Assembly (NCBI RefSeq): GCF_000761485.1
Contig: NZ_JPMX01000111.1
Span: 1 to 49,653, forward strand
Length of the DNA: 49,653 nucleotides
From: Modestobacter caceresii
Lineage (GTDB): Bacteria; Actinomycetota; Actinomycetes; Mycobacteriales; Geodermatophilaceae
Direction: 5' to 3'
Shown: piece after piece, positions 1 to 9,386 of the stretch
How positions within the stretch are numbered: position 1 is the stretch's first letter
Layout of the letters: each line of letters starts with the position of its first letter
Notes under the pieces: model-generated
Seen by the model: only the letters and a program-made list of their open reading frames with translations
The model's database searches: none
Told to the model about the DNA's origin: nothing
Program-made: the position numbers and the translations under genes

Positions 1-21
1 GCCGCCGGACATAACTCCCAG

Positions 22-64
22 GACGGGGTCACAGCTACGGCTGTGGCCCCGTTCCTGCTTTTCC
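22..64 (+). terminator. Rho-independent-type terminator hairpin
   Basis: A 13-bp stem (22-34 with 41-53, two G-U wobbles when read as plus-strand RNA) closes on a 6-nt loop and is followed by a short T-rich stretch ending in TTTT near 61. It probably terminates a plus-strand gene lying left of the window. Confidence 0.6.
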
Positions 65-348
65 GGGGAAGGTCGGCCGGGGGCACACCGGACGGGGTGC
101 TCCCCGTGGCGAGAGCACGTTCGCCTTCACCGACGTCATAGCGTCTCCGTCGAACGAGTCCGAGCGCCGGTGGGCTTCCCGATCGAGCACCGCGACGTCG
201 TACTGCGGAACTGCTGGGCCCGGGATCGACACGTCGGCGCGCGTGCCCCGATGGTGGCGCCCTGATTCGTCAGCTGACGCATCGGCCGCGCAGGACGCCG
301 AGCGGTCGGCGCGCCAGAGGCGGCCGGCCGTCGGATGTGGCTGGGCGA
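65..348. other. Gene-poor stretch left of the ABC operon
   Basis: No reading frame here has a convincing start, ribosome binding site or recognisable protein. The minus-strand frame that is open across it is only read-through from the frameshifted permease next door. A decayed gene remnant is possible but not shown. Confidence 0.5.
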
Positions 349-1045
349 TCAGGGGACCGCGCGTCGCAGCCCCAGGTACGCCAGCGCAGCGAGCGCCACT
401 GCGGCCACCGCGGGCAAGCCGATGGTGAAGGACTCCACCGAACGGTCGGCCAGCCAAGCCCAGCTCCTCCCAGGCTCGGCGCCACGTGAGCAGGAGGACG
501 GCGGCGCCGGCCCCCACGATGAGGGCGGCGGTCAGCGCGTAGATGCCCGCCGTCCCCCACCGCTTGTACAGCACGCCCAAGCCGATCCCCATGAAGGCGA
601 AGGCCATCATCGGGACGGCGAAGACGACGACCTGCAGAGCCGGGTTCCCGACGTCGAGGGCGCCCGGTGCCCAGAACTGGAGCCCGACCCCCCAGCCGTT
701 CGTCGCGTTCTCGATCGCGGTGAGCCCGGCCAGGGCGACGCCGAAGACGACCGACTGGACGACCGCGACCAGCGCCGTCCCCAGGTAGAAGACCCGACGG
801 CTGAGGCTGAGCCCCATCGCCAGCGGGAACACCATCGTCACCGCCTGGATGTAGGTCACCAGCACCGTGATGTACAGCGCGGCCAGGCCGCCGGTGTTGG
901 AGTTGCTCGCGCTGGCGTCCAGGTCACCGACGCCCCAGATCGCCAGGTTCACGGCGAAGGCGAGCGCGACGATCGCCCAGCCGATCCCCATCGACACGAG
1001 GGGGTTGACGAGCTGGAGGCGGGCGGCGCCGAGGACACGGTTCAT
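349..1045 (-). pseudogene. ABC transporter permease, frameshifted near its C-terminus
   Basis: This would be the membrane subunit of the transporter encoded with the ATPase just upstream. The ATG at 1045 overlaps the ATPase stop as ATGA. About five hydrophobic helices are read in one frame up to the motif WRRAWEELG. Near 455-461 the frame breaks inside a GGG run (coding strand). One base later the sequence continues as WLADRSVESF, then a sixth hydrophobic helix, and stops at 349. Removing one G gives a normal protein of about 231 residues. As written, the natural stop is lost and translation would run on to about 35. This is either a real inactivating indel or a homopolymer sequencing error. 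The family is the permease partner of GntR-linked (YtrA-type) ABC systems. Confidence 0.7.
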
Positions 1046-1965
1046 CGGTGGGCTCCCTGCAGGGTGGCGCGGTCGAGAGTCGAGGGTGCGGCGGGCTGTG
1101 CCGCGGCGAGGCTCATGGCGACCACCAGTCGCTGGATCGACGTCTGCTCGACGGCCAGGCCGAGGGCCGTGGCCTCCCGTCGTGCCGTCGCCGTCTCGGT
1201 CCGGACGATCGCCCGGGTCTGGCCGGCCATCGACTCCTCGTGGAGGACAGCGTGGCCGGCGCCGAAGGTGGCCACCTGGGCCGCCGGCCCGGTGACGGTC
1301 AGCGCCGTGGACCGCAGCGTCTCCACGTCCGCATCCAGCAGCACCCGGCCGCGGTCGATGAGCAGGACGTGCTCGAGCAGGTCGCTGATCTCCTCGATGA
1401 GGTGGGTGGACAGCAGGATCGTGCGGGGGTGTTCGGCGTAGTCGGCCAGCAGTCGGTCGTAGAAGAGCTGGCGCGCGACGGCGTCCAGGCCCAGGTACGG
1501 CTCGTCGAACAGCGTGACCGGTGCACGCGAGGCCAGGCCCAGGACGATGCCGACGGCCGAGTTCATCCCCCGGGACAGCTTCTTGATCGGCCGCTTGCCG
1601 GGCAGGTCGAAGTCGGTGAGCAGCTGGTCGGCCAGTGGCTGGTCCCAGTGCGGGTACAGGTGGGCGGCCGCGGAGACGGCGTCGCAGACCCGGAAGTGGT
1701 CCGGGTACCGCTGGCCCTCCTTGATGAAGCACATGCGGCGCAGCACACCGTCGTTCTCGTACGGCGCTGCGCCGAGCACGGTCACCTGGCCTGCGGTGGG
1801 CACGCGGTGGCCGGTGAGCAGCTGCATGAGCGTGGTCTTCCCGGCGCCGTTCCGGCCGAGCAGGCCGGTGATCGTGTCCGCCTGCAGCGAGGTGGAGACG
1901 TCGGTCAGCGCGGTGTGCCCCCGGAAGCGCATGGTGACGCCCTCGAGCGTGGCGGCGACGGTCAC
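1042..1965 (-). CDS. ABC transporter ATP-binding protein (GntR-linked type)
   Basis: This cytoplasmic ATPase subunit, 307 residues, would power the adjacent permease. Walker A is GRNGAGKTT near residue 37. The signature loop is the variant LSRGM instead of LSGGQ, Walker B is VTLFDEP followed by LGLD, and the switch histidine lies in LLSTHL. LSRGM/LSKGM variants are common in ATPases paired with YtrA-type regulators and antibiotic or envelope-stress exporters. The GTG start at 1965 forms a GTGA overlap with the regulator stop, and its own stop overlaps the permease ATG, so the three genes are translationally coupled. The substrate cannot be told from sequence. Confidence 0.88.
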   Translation of the reverse strand: MTVAATLEGVTMRFRGHTALTDVSTSLQADTITGLLGRNGAGKTTLMQLLTGHRVPTAGQVTVLGAAPYENDGVLRRMCFIKEGQRYPDHFRVCDAVSAAAHLYPHWDQPLADQLLTDFDLPGKRPIKKLSRGMNSAVGIVLGLASRAPVTLFDEPYLGLDAVARQLFYDRLLADYAEHPRTILLSTHLIEEISDLLEHVLLIDRGRVLLDADVETLRSTALTVTGPAAQVATFGAGHAVLHEESMAGQTRAIVRTETATARREATALGLAVEQTSIQRLVVAMSLAAAQPAAPSTLDRATLQGAHR

Positions 1966-2324
1966 GACCGGCCTCCCCGCTCGCGCAGCAGCTGGACGAT
2001 CTCGGCGATGCTGATGCCCACCTTGTCGGCCTCGGCCAGCAGGGGGGTGAGGTACTGCTCGGCGAACTCGCTGCGGCGCCGCTTGAGCAGCTGCTCCCGT
2101 GCGCCGGTGGCGACGAACATCCCGACTCCTCGTCTCTTGTAGAGGACCCCGTCGGCCACCAGCTGGTTGAGGCCCTTGGCGGCGGTGGCGGGGTTGATGC
2201 GGTGGAAGGCGGCCAGCTCGTTGGACGAGGGCGCCTGGCTCTCCTCGGCGAGGGAGCCGTCGACGATCGCGTCCTCGAGCTGTGTCGCGACCTGTCGGAA
2301 GATCGGGCCGGCGTCCTCGTTCAC
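1962..2324 (-). CDS. GntR-family transcriptional regulator, YtrA subfamily
   Basis: This is a short regulator of 120 residues. Its N-terminal winged helix-turn-helix (IFRQVATQLEDAI, then NELAAFHRINPATAAKGLNQL and VLYKRRGVGMFV) is typical of GntR proteins. The C-terminal helical dimerisation tail is only about 50 residues, as in the YtrA subfamily. It is first in a three-gene operon with an ABC ATPase and permease, the standard arrangement for a repressor of its own exporter. An 8-bp inverted repeat lies 20 bp upstream of the start. The inducer is unknown. Confidence 0.88.
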   Translation of the reverse strand: MNEDAGPIFRQVATQLEDAIVDGSLAEESQAPSSNELAAFHRINPATAAKGLNQLVADGVLYKRRGVGMFVATGAREQLLKRRRSEFAEQYLTPLLAEADKVGISIAEIVQLLRERGGRS

Positions 2325-2343
2325 CGAGGCGTACGACCCGGCC

Positions 2344-2375
2344 GGCTCGCTGGTTCATTACTCATGTAGCGAGCC
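2344..2375 (-). promoter_or_regulatory. Inverted repeat upstream of gntR, candidate operator
   Basis: Arms GGCTCGCT (2344-2351) and AGCGAGCC (2368-2375) are perfect complements around a 16-nt AT-richer spacer. The element sits in the promoter region of the GntR-ABC operon. Autoregulatory binding by the GntR protein is inferred. Confidence 0.45.
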
Positions 2376-2481
2376 ATAGAGCCCACGAATCATGGTGCAC
2401 AAGTCCCCGCAACGGGACCGTCACACGGGCCGGTTAGGTTCCTGACTCCGCCGGCTCGCCGACGTCAGGAGGACGACGCCC

Positions 2482-2784
2482 GTGTTGCTGTCCCCGCACG
2501 AGCAGGAACGGCTGATGCTCAGCTACGCCGCCGAGCTCGCCCGCCGCCGCCAGGCCCGTGGCCTGCGGCTCAACCTCCCCGAGGCGACCGCGATCGTCAC
2601 CGACCACGTGCTCGAGGGCGCCCGGGACGGCGAGCTGGTCACCGACCTGATGCAGTCCGGCCGCACCGTGCTGACCCGGGACGACGTGATGGACGGCGTC
2701 CCCGAGCTGCTGGAGGAGGTGCAGGTGGAGGCGACCTTCCCGGACGGGACGAAGCTGGTGACCGTCCACCACCCGATCTCGTGA
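2482..2784 (+). CDS. ureA: Urease gamma subunit
   Basis: UreA, 100 residues, is one of the three structural subunits of nickel urease (urea to ammonia and carbamate, cytoplasmic). It begins [11 protein letters not shown] and contains the family blocks [14 protein letters not shown] and [10 protein letters not shown]. Length matches the usual 100 residues. The GTG at 2482 is chosen because a perfect AGGAGG lies at 2467-2472, nine bases upstream. It opens the ureABCFGD operon, and its stop overlaps ureB. Confidence 0.97.
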   Translation: MLLSPHEQERLMLSYAAELARRRQARGLRLNLPEATAIVTDHVLEGARDGELVTDLMQSGRTVLTRDDVMDGVPELLEEVQVEATFPDGTKLVTVHHPIS

Positions 2785-3082
2785 TCCCCGGCGAGGTCGT
2801 CACCGCCGAGGGCGTCATCGAGACGCTGCCCGGCGTGCCGCGGGTCGAGCTGGCGGTGCACAACACCGGCGACCGACCGGTCCAGGTCGGCTCCCACTTC
2901 CACTTCGCCCAGGCCAACCGGGCGCTCGCGTTCGACCGGGCTGTGGCGCACGGTCACCGGCTCGACATCGCCGCCGGCACGGCCGTCCGGTTCGAGCCCG
3001 GCATCCAGCGCACCGTCACCCTCGTCCCGCTGGCCGGCGCCCGCGTCGTCCCCGGGCTCACTGCGGAAGGTGGGCTGGCCTG

Positions 3083-3083
<1 letters not shown>
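2781..3083 (+). CDS. ureB: Urease beta subunit
   Basis: UreB, 100 residues, is the small structural subunit packed around UreC. It begins MIPGEV and shows the hallmark motifs [15 protein letters not shown] and GTAVRFEPG. The GTG start overlaps the ureA stop (GTGA), and the ureB stop overlaps the ureC ATG. Both couplings help keep subunit stoichiometry. Full length for the family. Confidence 0.97.
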
Positions 3084-4803
<1,720 letters not shown>

Positions 4804-4804
<1 letters not shown>

Positions 4805-5451
4805 TGACGGCCGCGCTGCTCACGCTCGCCGACTCGCGGCTGCCCGCTGGGGGACACACCCACTCCGGCGGCGTGGAACAGGCGATCGCGGCCGGGGTGC
4901 TCGCCGACCCGGGCTCGCTGGCGGTCTTCCTGCGCCGGCGGCTGGCCACCTCGGGAGCGGTGGCTGCCGGGCTGGCGGCGGCCGCGTGCCGGGCGGTGGA
5001 CGACGCCGACCCGGTGGCTGCGCTCGGTGCGCTGGACGCGGAGGCGGATGCCCGCACACCCTCCCCGGCGCTGCGGGCCGCCTCCCGGCAGCAGGGCCGG
5101 GGGTTGGTCCGGGTCGGCAGCCGGGCCTGGCCGCACCCGGCGTGGGCCGCGCTGCCGGCCCAGCCGCACCACCCGCTGGCCCTGGGCGTCGCCGCAGCTA
5201 CCGGTGGGCTGACGCCGCGGGACGCCGCGCACGCCGCCGCCTACCTCTCGATCAGCGGACCGGCCACCGCCGCGCAGCGGTTGCTGGCGATGGACCCGAT
5301 CACCGTCGCCGCGGTGACCGCCCGGCTGGCCCCGGAGGTCGACGAGGTCGCCGACGCGTCCGCCGAGGACCTGCCGGCGGCCACCGACCCCCTCCTCGAT
5401 CTGCTCGCCGAACTGCACGCTGCACGGAACGACCGCTTCTTCGCCTCATGA
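4804..5451 (+). CDS. ureF: Urease accessory protein UreF
   Basis: UreF, 215 residues, works with UreD and UreG in the GTP-dependent complex that inserts nickel and CO2 into apo-urease. The N-terminal DSRLPAGGHTHSGGVEQA is the most conserved UreF block. The rest is alanine-rich helix, as in actinobacterial UreF. The ATG overlaps the ureC stop. Downstream, ureG starts after 18 bases. Confidence 0.95.
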
Positions 5452-5469
5452 TCGTCACTGGGAGTGCAC

Positions 5470-6150
5470 ATGCCGCCTGACCATCGGATCGACGACTACG
5501 TGGACCCGTACACCCCGGAGCACCGGAACGGCGGCCCCCTGCGGGTGGGCCTCGGCGGGCCGGTCGGCTCGGGCAAGACCGCCCTGGCCGCCGCGCTGTG
5601 CCGCACGCTGGGCGCCGAGTACGACCTCGCCGTCGTCACCAACGACATCTACACGACCGAGGACGCCGACTTCCTGCGCCGCAACGCCGTGCTGCCCGAC
5701 GACCGGATCGAGGCGGTGCAGACCGGCTGCTGCCCGCACACCGCGATCCGCGACGACATCACCGCCAACCTCGACGCCGTGGAGCTGCTGGAGTCCCGGC
5801 ACCCCGGGCTGGAGCTGGTGTTCGTCGAGTCCGGCGGGGACAACCTGACCGCCTCGTTCAGCTACGGGCTGGTCGACGTCCAGGTGTTCGTGGTCGACGT
5901 CGCCGGCGGGGACAAGGTGCCGCGCAAGGGCGGGCCCGGGGTGACCGCCTCGGACCTGCTGGTGGTCAACAAGACCGACCTCGCACCGCTGGTCGGTGCC
6001 GACCTCGGCGTGATGCGCCGCGACTCCGACGCCGTCCGCGGCGACAGGCCCACGCTGCTGATCTCGCTGCGGGAGGACCCCGCGGCGACCGAGGTCGCCG
6101 AGTGGGTCCGGGAGCAGGTGCGCGCGAGGGCGTTGCAGACGGCGCCGTGA
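5470..6150 (+). CDS. ureG: Urease accessory GTPase UreG
   Basis: UreG, 226 residues, is the SIMIBI-class GTPase that drives nickel delivery. P-loop GPVGSGKT, the metal-binding Cys-Pro-His in [11 protein letters not shown], the ESGGDNL block and the guanine-specificity NKTD are all present. The ATG at 5470 is preferred over the GTG at 5464 because a GGGAG at 5460-5464 is spaced correctly for it. The short N-terminal extension has two histidines but is not a true His-rich nickel store. The stop overlaps ureD. Confidence 0.97.
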   Translation: MPPDHRIDDYVDPYTPEHRNGGPLRVGLGGPVGSGKTALAAALCRTLGAEYDLAVVTNDIYTTEDADFLRRNAVLPDDRIEAVQTGCCPHTAIRDDITANLDAVELLESRHPGLELVFVESGGDNLTASFSYGLVDVQVFVVDVAGGDKVPRKGGPGVTASDLLVVNKTDLAPLVGADLGVMRRDSDAVRGDRPTLLISLREDPAATEVAEWVREQVRARALQTAP

Positions 6151-6869
6151 GGACGCGGGTGGAGGTGGTCGCCCGGTGCGACGCGCGGGGGCGCACGACC
6201 CTGCCGATCGTGCGCGCCAGCGGGCAGCTGGCGGTGCGGCGCACCGGCGCTGCCTCCGTGCACCTGGTCGCCACGGCGTTCGGCCCGCTCGGCGGGGACG
6301 ACGTGGAGATCCGCCTCGTCGTGGAGGCAGGCGCCCGGCTCAGCGTGCACTCGGTCGCCGCGGCCGTCGTGCTGCCCGCCCGGGGGGAGTCCCCGCCGTC
6401 GTGGCAGCTGGTGCGCGCCGAGGTCGCCGGCGTGCTGCAGCTGGCGCCGGAGCCGACCGTCGTCACCGCGCGCGCCGACCACCGGGCCGAGCTGCACGCG
6501 CAGCTGGCCGACGGCGGCGAGCTGACCGCCACCGAGCAGGTGCTGCTCGGCCGGGTGGGCGAGGAGCCCGGTCGCTGGACCGGCACGACCCGGGTCGAGC
6601 GGGACGGCCGTCCGCTGGTGCACACCACGGTCGGCCTCGGCCCCGGGGCACCCGCCTGGCTGCCGCCGGTCGCCCCCCGGGCCTACGTCTCCACGGTGTC
6701 GACCGGCGGCGGCCAGAGGGAGGTGGCGACCGGGGTCGACGCCGTGCGGCTGCCGCTGCCCGGCGGTTGGGTGGGGACGGCGTGGGGCGACGAGCTGCAC
6801 GATGCGGTGACCCGGTTGGCGTCGGTGTCGCCGCGACCGGTCGACGAGCTGGCGGAGGTGACGCGGTGA
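6147..6869 (+). CDS. ureD: Urease accessory protein UreD (UreH)
   Basis: UreD, 240 residues, is the scaffold that binds apo-urease and recruits UreF and UreG. Divergent like most actinobacterial UreD, it keeps the FGPLGGDD block, the [14 protein letters not shown] strand and the late [12 protein letters not shown] segment. The GTG at 6147 forms a GTGA overlap with the ureG stop, and its own stop overlaps the allantoinase GTG. UreD is therefore coupled to both urease maturation and ureide degradation. Confidence 0.9.
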   Translation: MRTRVEVVARCDARGRTTLPIVRASGQLAVRRTGAASVHLVATAFGPLGGDDVEIRLVVEAGARLSVHSVAAAVVLPARGESPPSWQLVRAEVAGVLQLAPEPTVVTARADHRAELHAQLADGGELTATEQVLLGRVGEEPGRWTGTTRVERDGRPLVHTTVGLGPGAPAWLPPVAPRAYVSTVSTGGGQREVATGVDAVRLPLPGGWVGTAWGDELHDAVTRLASVSPRPVDELAEVTR

Positions 6870-8191
6870 GCGGGTCGTTCGTCGTTCGGTCCCGGCGGGT
6901 GGTGCTGCCCGACGGGGAGCGGCCGGCCGCGGTGCACGTGCAGGACGGGGTCGTCGTCGCCGTCACCGGGTTCGACGAGGTCGACGGCCAGGTGGTCACC
7001 CTCGCCGAGGACGAGGTGCTGCTCCCCGGACTGGTCGACAGCCACGTGCACGTCAACGAGCCCGGGCGCACCGAGTGGGAGGGCTTCGCCTCGGCGACCC
7101 GGGCGGCGGCGGCCGGTGGGATCACCACGATCGTCGACATGCCGCTGAACTCGGTCCCGCCCACGGTCGACGTCGAGGCGTTGCACGTGAAACGCGCGGC
7201 GGCCGAGGGGCAGGTCAGCGTGGACGTCGCCGTCTGGGGCGGCGCCGTGCCCGGCAACACCGGCCAGCTCCCACGGCTGCTCGCCGCCGGTGCGGTGGGC
7301 GTCAAGTGCTTCCTGCTCGACTCGGGCGTGCCGGAGTTCCCGCCGCTGGACGACACCGGCCTCCGGGTCGCGCTCACCGAGCTGGCCGCCGTCGACGGGC
7401 TGCTCATCGCGCACTGCGAGGACGACGACGTGATCACCGCGGCCCCGCAGTCGGGCGGGCGCAGCTACGCCGACTTCCTCGCCTCCCGGCCGGGTGCTGC
7501 GGAGGAGACCGCGATCGGTCGGCTCATCGCCGCCGCCCGGGACACCGGCGCCCGGGTGCACGTCGTCCACCTGGCCGACGCCGCCGCGCTGCCGATGCTG
7601 CGGGCCGCCCGGGCCGAAGGGGTGCGGATCACCGTCGAGACCTGCCCGCACTACCTGACGTTCAGCGCCGAGGAGGTGCCCGACGGCGACACGTCCTTCA
7701 AGTGCTGCCCGCCCATCCGGGAGGCCGAGCACCGGGAGGCGCTGTGGCGCGCGCTGGCCGCCGGCGACATCGACCTGGTGGTCAGCGACCACTCGCCGTG
7801 CACGCCGGAGCTCAAGCGGCTGGACGTCGGCGACTTCGCGCTCGCCTGGGGTGGCATCGCCGGGCTGCAGGTGACCCTGCCGGTGGTGTGGAGCGGGGCC
7901 CGGGCGCGCGGGCTCACGCTCGCCGACGTCGTCCGGTGGATGTCGGCCGCGCCGGCGCGGTTGACCGGGCTCACCGGCAAGGGCGCGATCGCGGTCGGCA
8001 AGGACGCCGACCTGGTGGCGTTCGCGCCCGACGAGCGGTGGCGGGTGGCGCAGCTGCACCACCGCAACCCGGTCACGCCGTATGCGGGGCGGGAGCTCAC
8101 GGGGGTGGTCCGCCGGACCTGGCTGCGCGGGCATCTGCTGGCCGACGATGCGGCTCCCCTCGGCCGGTTGCTCGAGCGATCGGAGGGGTGA
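6866..8191 (+). CDS. allB: Allantoinase
   Basis: This 441-residue amidohydrolase opens the hydantoin ring of allantoin to give allantoate. Metal-site residues are visible: HVH in LVDSHVHVNEPG, the carboxylated lysine in GVKCFLLDSG, histidines in IAHCED and HVVHLAD, and the aspartate in VVSDHSPC. The last block plus FAPDERW are typical of AllB instead of dihydroorotase or hydantoinase. The GTG start overlaps the ureD stop, so ureide breakdown and urease share a transcript. Confidence 0.95.
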   Translation: MSGSFVVRSRRVVLPDGERPAAVHVQDGVVVAVTGFDEVDGQVVTLAEDEVLLPGLVDSHVHVNEPGRTEWEGFASATRAAAAGGITTIVDMPLNSVPPTVDVEALHVKRAAAEGQVSVDVAVWGGAVPGNTGQLPRLLAAGAVGVKCFLLDSGVPEFPPLDDTGLRVALTELAAVDGLLIAHCEDDDVITAAPQSGGRSYADFLASRPGAAEETAIGRLIAAARDTGARVHVVHLADAAALPMLRAARAEGVRITVETCPHYLTFSAEEVPDGDTSFKCCPPIREAEHREALWRALAAGDIDLVVSDHSPCTPELKRLDVGDFALAWGGIAGLQVTLPVVWSGARARGLTLADVVRWMSAAPARLTGLTGKGAIAVGKDADLVAFAPDERWRVAQLHHRNPVTPYAGRELTGVVRRTWLRGHLLADDAAPLGRLLERSEG

Positions 8192-8246
8192 CAGGCCTGC
8201 GCCGTGCCACAGTGACCCGCGTCCGTCCCGATCCGTCTGGAGCCCG

Positions 8247-9377
8247 ATGACCGAGCCCGCGTTCTTCGCCCTCCCCGACCTGGCCCGTCGTGACCTCGGC
8301 GGCGCCGTCGTCGCTGCGAACGACGAGTTCTTCGCCGCCCGGGAGAACCTGGTGCTGCCGCACCCGGCCGTGCCGCGCATCGAGTTCGGGCACAAGGGGA
8401 AGGAGTACGACGGCTGGGAGACGCGGCGCCGGCGCAGCCCCGGGCACGACTGGGCGATCGTGCGACTCGGGACGCCGGGCATCGTGGCCGGCGTCGTCGT
8501 CGACACCGCGTTCTTCACCGGCAACTACCCGCCGCAGGCCTCGCTGGACGGCGCTGCCGTCGAGGGGCACCCGTCGGTGGAGGAGCTGGCGCGGGCCGAC
8601 TGGCAGCCGCTGCTGCCGCTCGTCGACCTGGCCGGCGACACCGCCAACGCCTTCCCGGTGGAGTCCGACCGCCGGTACACGCACGTGCGGCTGTCCATCC
8701 ACCCCGACGGCGGGGTCGCCCGGCTGCGGGTGCACGGCACCGTCGTCCCGGACCCGCGGCTGGTCGACGCCGGGCCGTTCGACCTGGCCGCCCTGGAGAA
8801 CGGCGGACGGGTCACCGGCGTGAGCAACGCCCACTACGGCAGCCCGCACCAGCTGATCGGCCGCGGGCTCACCCGGTCGATGGGCGAGGGCTGGGAGAAC
8901 GCCCGCCGCCGCGGCGGGGGCAACGACTGGGTCGACGTCGACCTGGCCTGCGAGGGCGTGGTCACCCTCGCCGAGCTGGACACCTCCTACTTCCTGGGCA
9001 ACGCCCCGGGCACCGCCTCGCTCACCGGCCGCACCCCCGACGGCGCGGAGGTAGTCCTGCTGCCGCGCACCCGGCTGCAGCCGGACACCCGGCACCGGTT
9101 CGTCCTCGACGGGGAGACCGGGGTGAGCAGTGTCCGGCTCGACGTGTTCCCGGACGGCGGGATGGCCCGGCTGCGGCTGTGGGGGCGCCCGACCGCCGCC
9201 GGTCGCACCGCACTGGGCCGCCGCTGGTTCGACGCGCTGCCGGACGTCCCGGCGCTGGAGGTGCTGGGCTCGCTCTGCGTCGACCCGAGCGAAGCGGGCC
9301 GGCTCGTCGGCCACCGGCCGCTGTCCGGCGAGCTGCCGCCGGCCGTCCGCACCCTCCTCGACGGCCGGGCCGGCTGA
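8247..9377 (+). CDS. alc: Allantoicase
   Basis: This 376-residue enzyme hydrolyses allantoate to ureidoglycolate and urea, the substrate of the urease encoded just upstream. It has the expected tandem duplication: two jelly-roll allantoicase repeats, with GKEYDGWETRRRR, TAFFTGNYPP and IHPDGGVARLRVHG in the first, and GEGWENARRRGGGNDW, TSYFLGNAPG and VFPDGGMARLRLWG in the second. About 55 further residues follow the second repeat. The ATG at 8247 comes 55 bases after allB. The gene ends convergently with xanthine dehydrogenase. Confidence 0.94.
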   Translation: MTEPAFFALPDLARRDLGGAVVAANDEFFAARENLVLPHPAVPRIEFGHKGKEYDGWETRRRRSPGHDWAIVRLGTPGIVAGVVVDTAFFTGNYPPQASLDGAAVEGHPSVEELARADWQPLLPLVDLAGDTANAFPVESDRRYTHVRLSIHPDGGVARLRVHGTVVPDPRLVDAGPFDLAALENGGRVTGVSNAHYGSPHQLIGRGLTRSMGEGWENARRRGGGNDWVDVDLACEGVVTLAELDTSYFLGNAPGTASLTGRTPDGAEVVLLPRTRLQPDTRHRFVLDGETGVSSVRLDVFPDGGMARLRLWGRPTAAGRTALGRRWFDALPDVPALEVLGSLCVDPSEAGRLVGHRPLSGELPPAVRTLLDGRAG

Positions 9378-9386
9378 CGGAGCCGG

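Noticed and set aside
35-348. C-terminal extension of the ABC permease reading frame
   Set aside because: It is read-through after a one-base frameshift; the expected last helix and stop are in the neighbouring frame ending at 349.
2988-3000. A tRNA T-loop-like string (GGTTCGAGCCCG)
   Set aside because: It lies inside ureB in frame and no acceptor, D or anticodon arms can be drawn around it.
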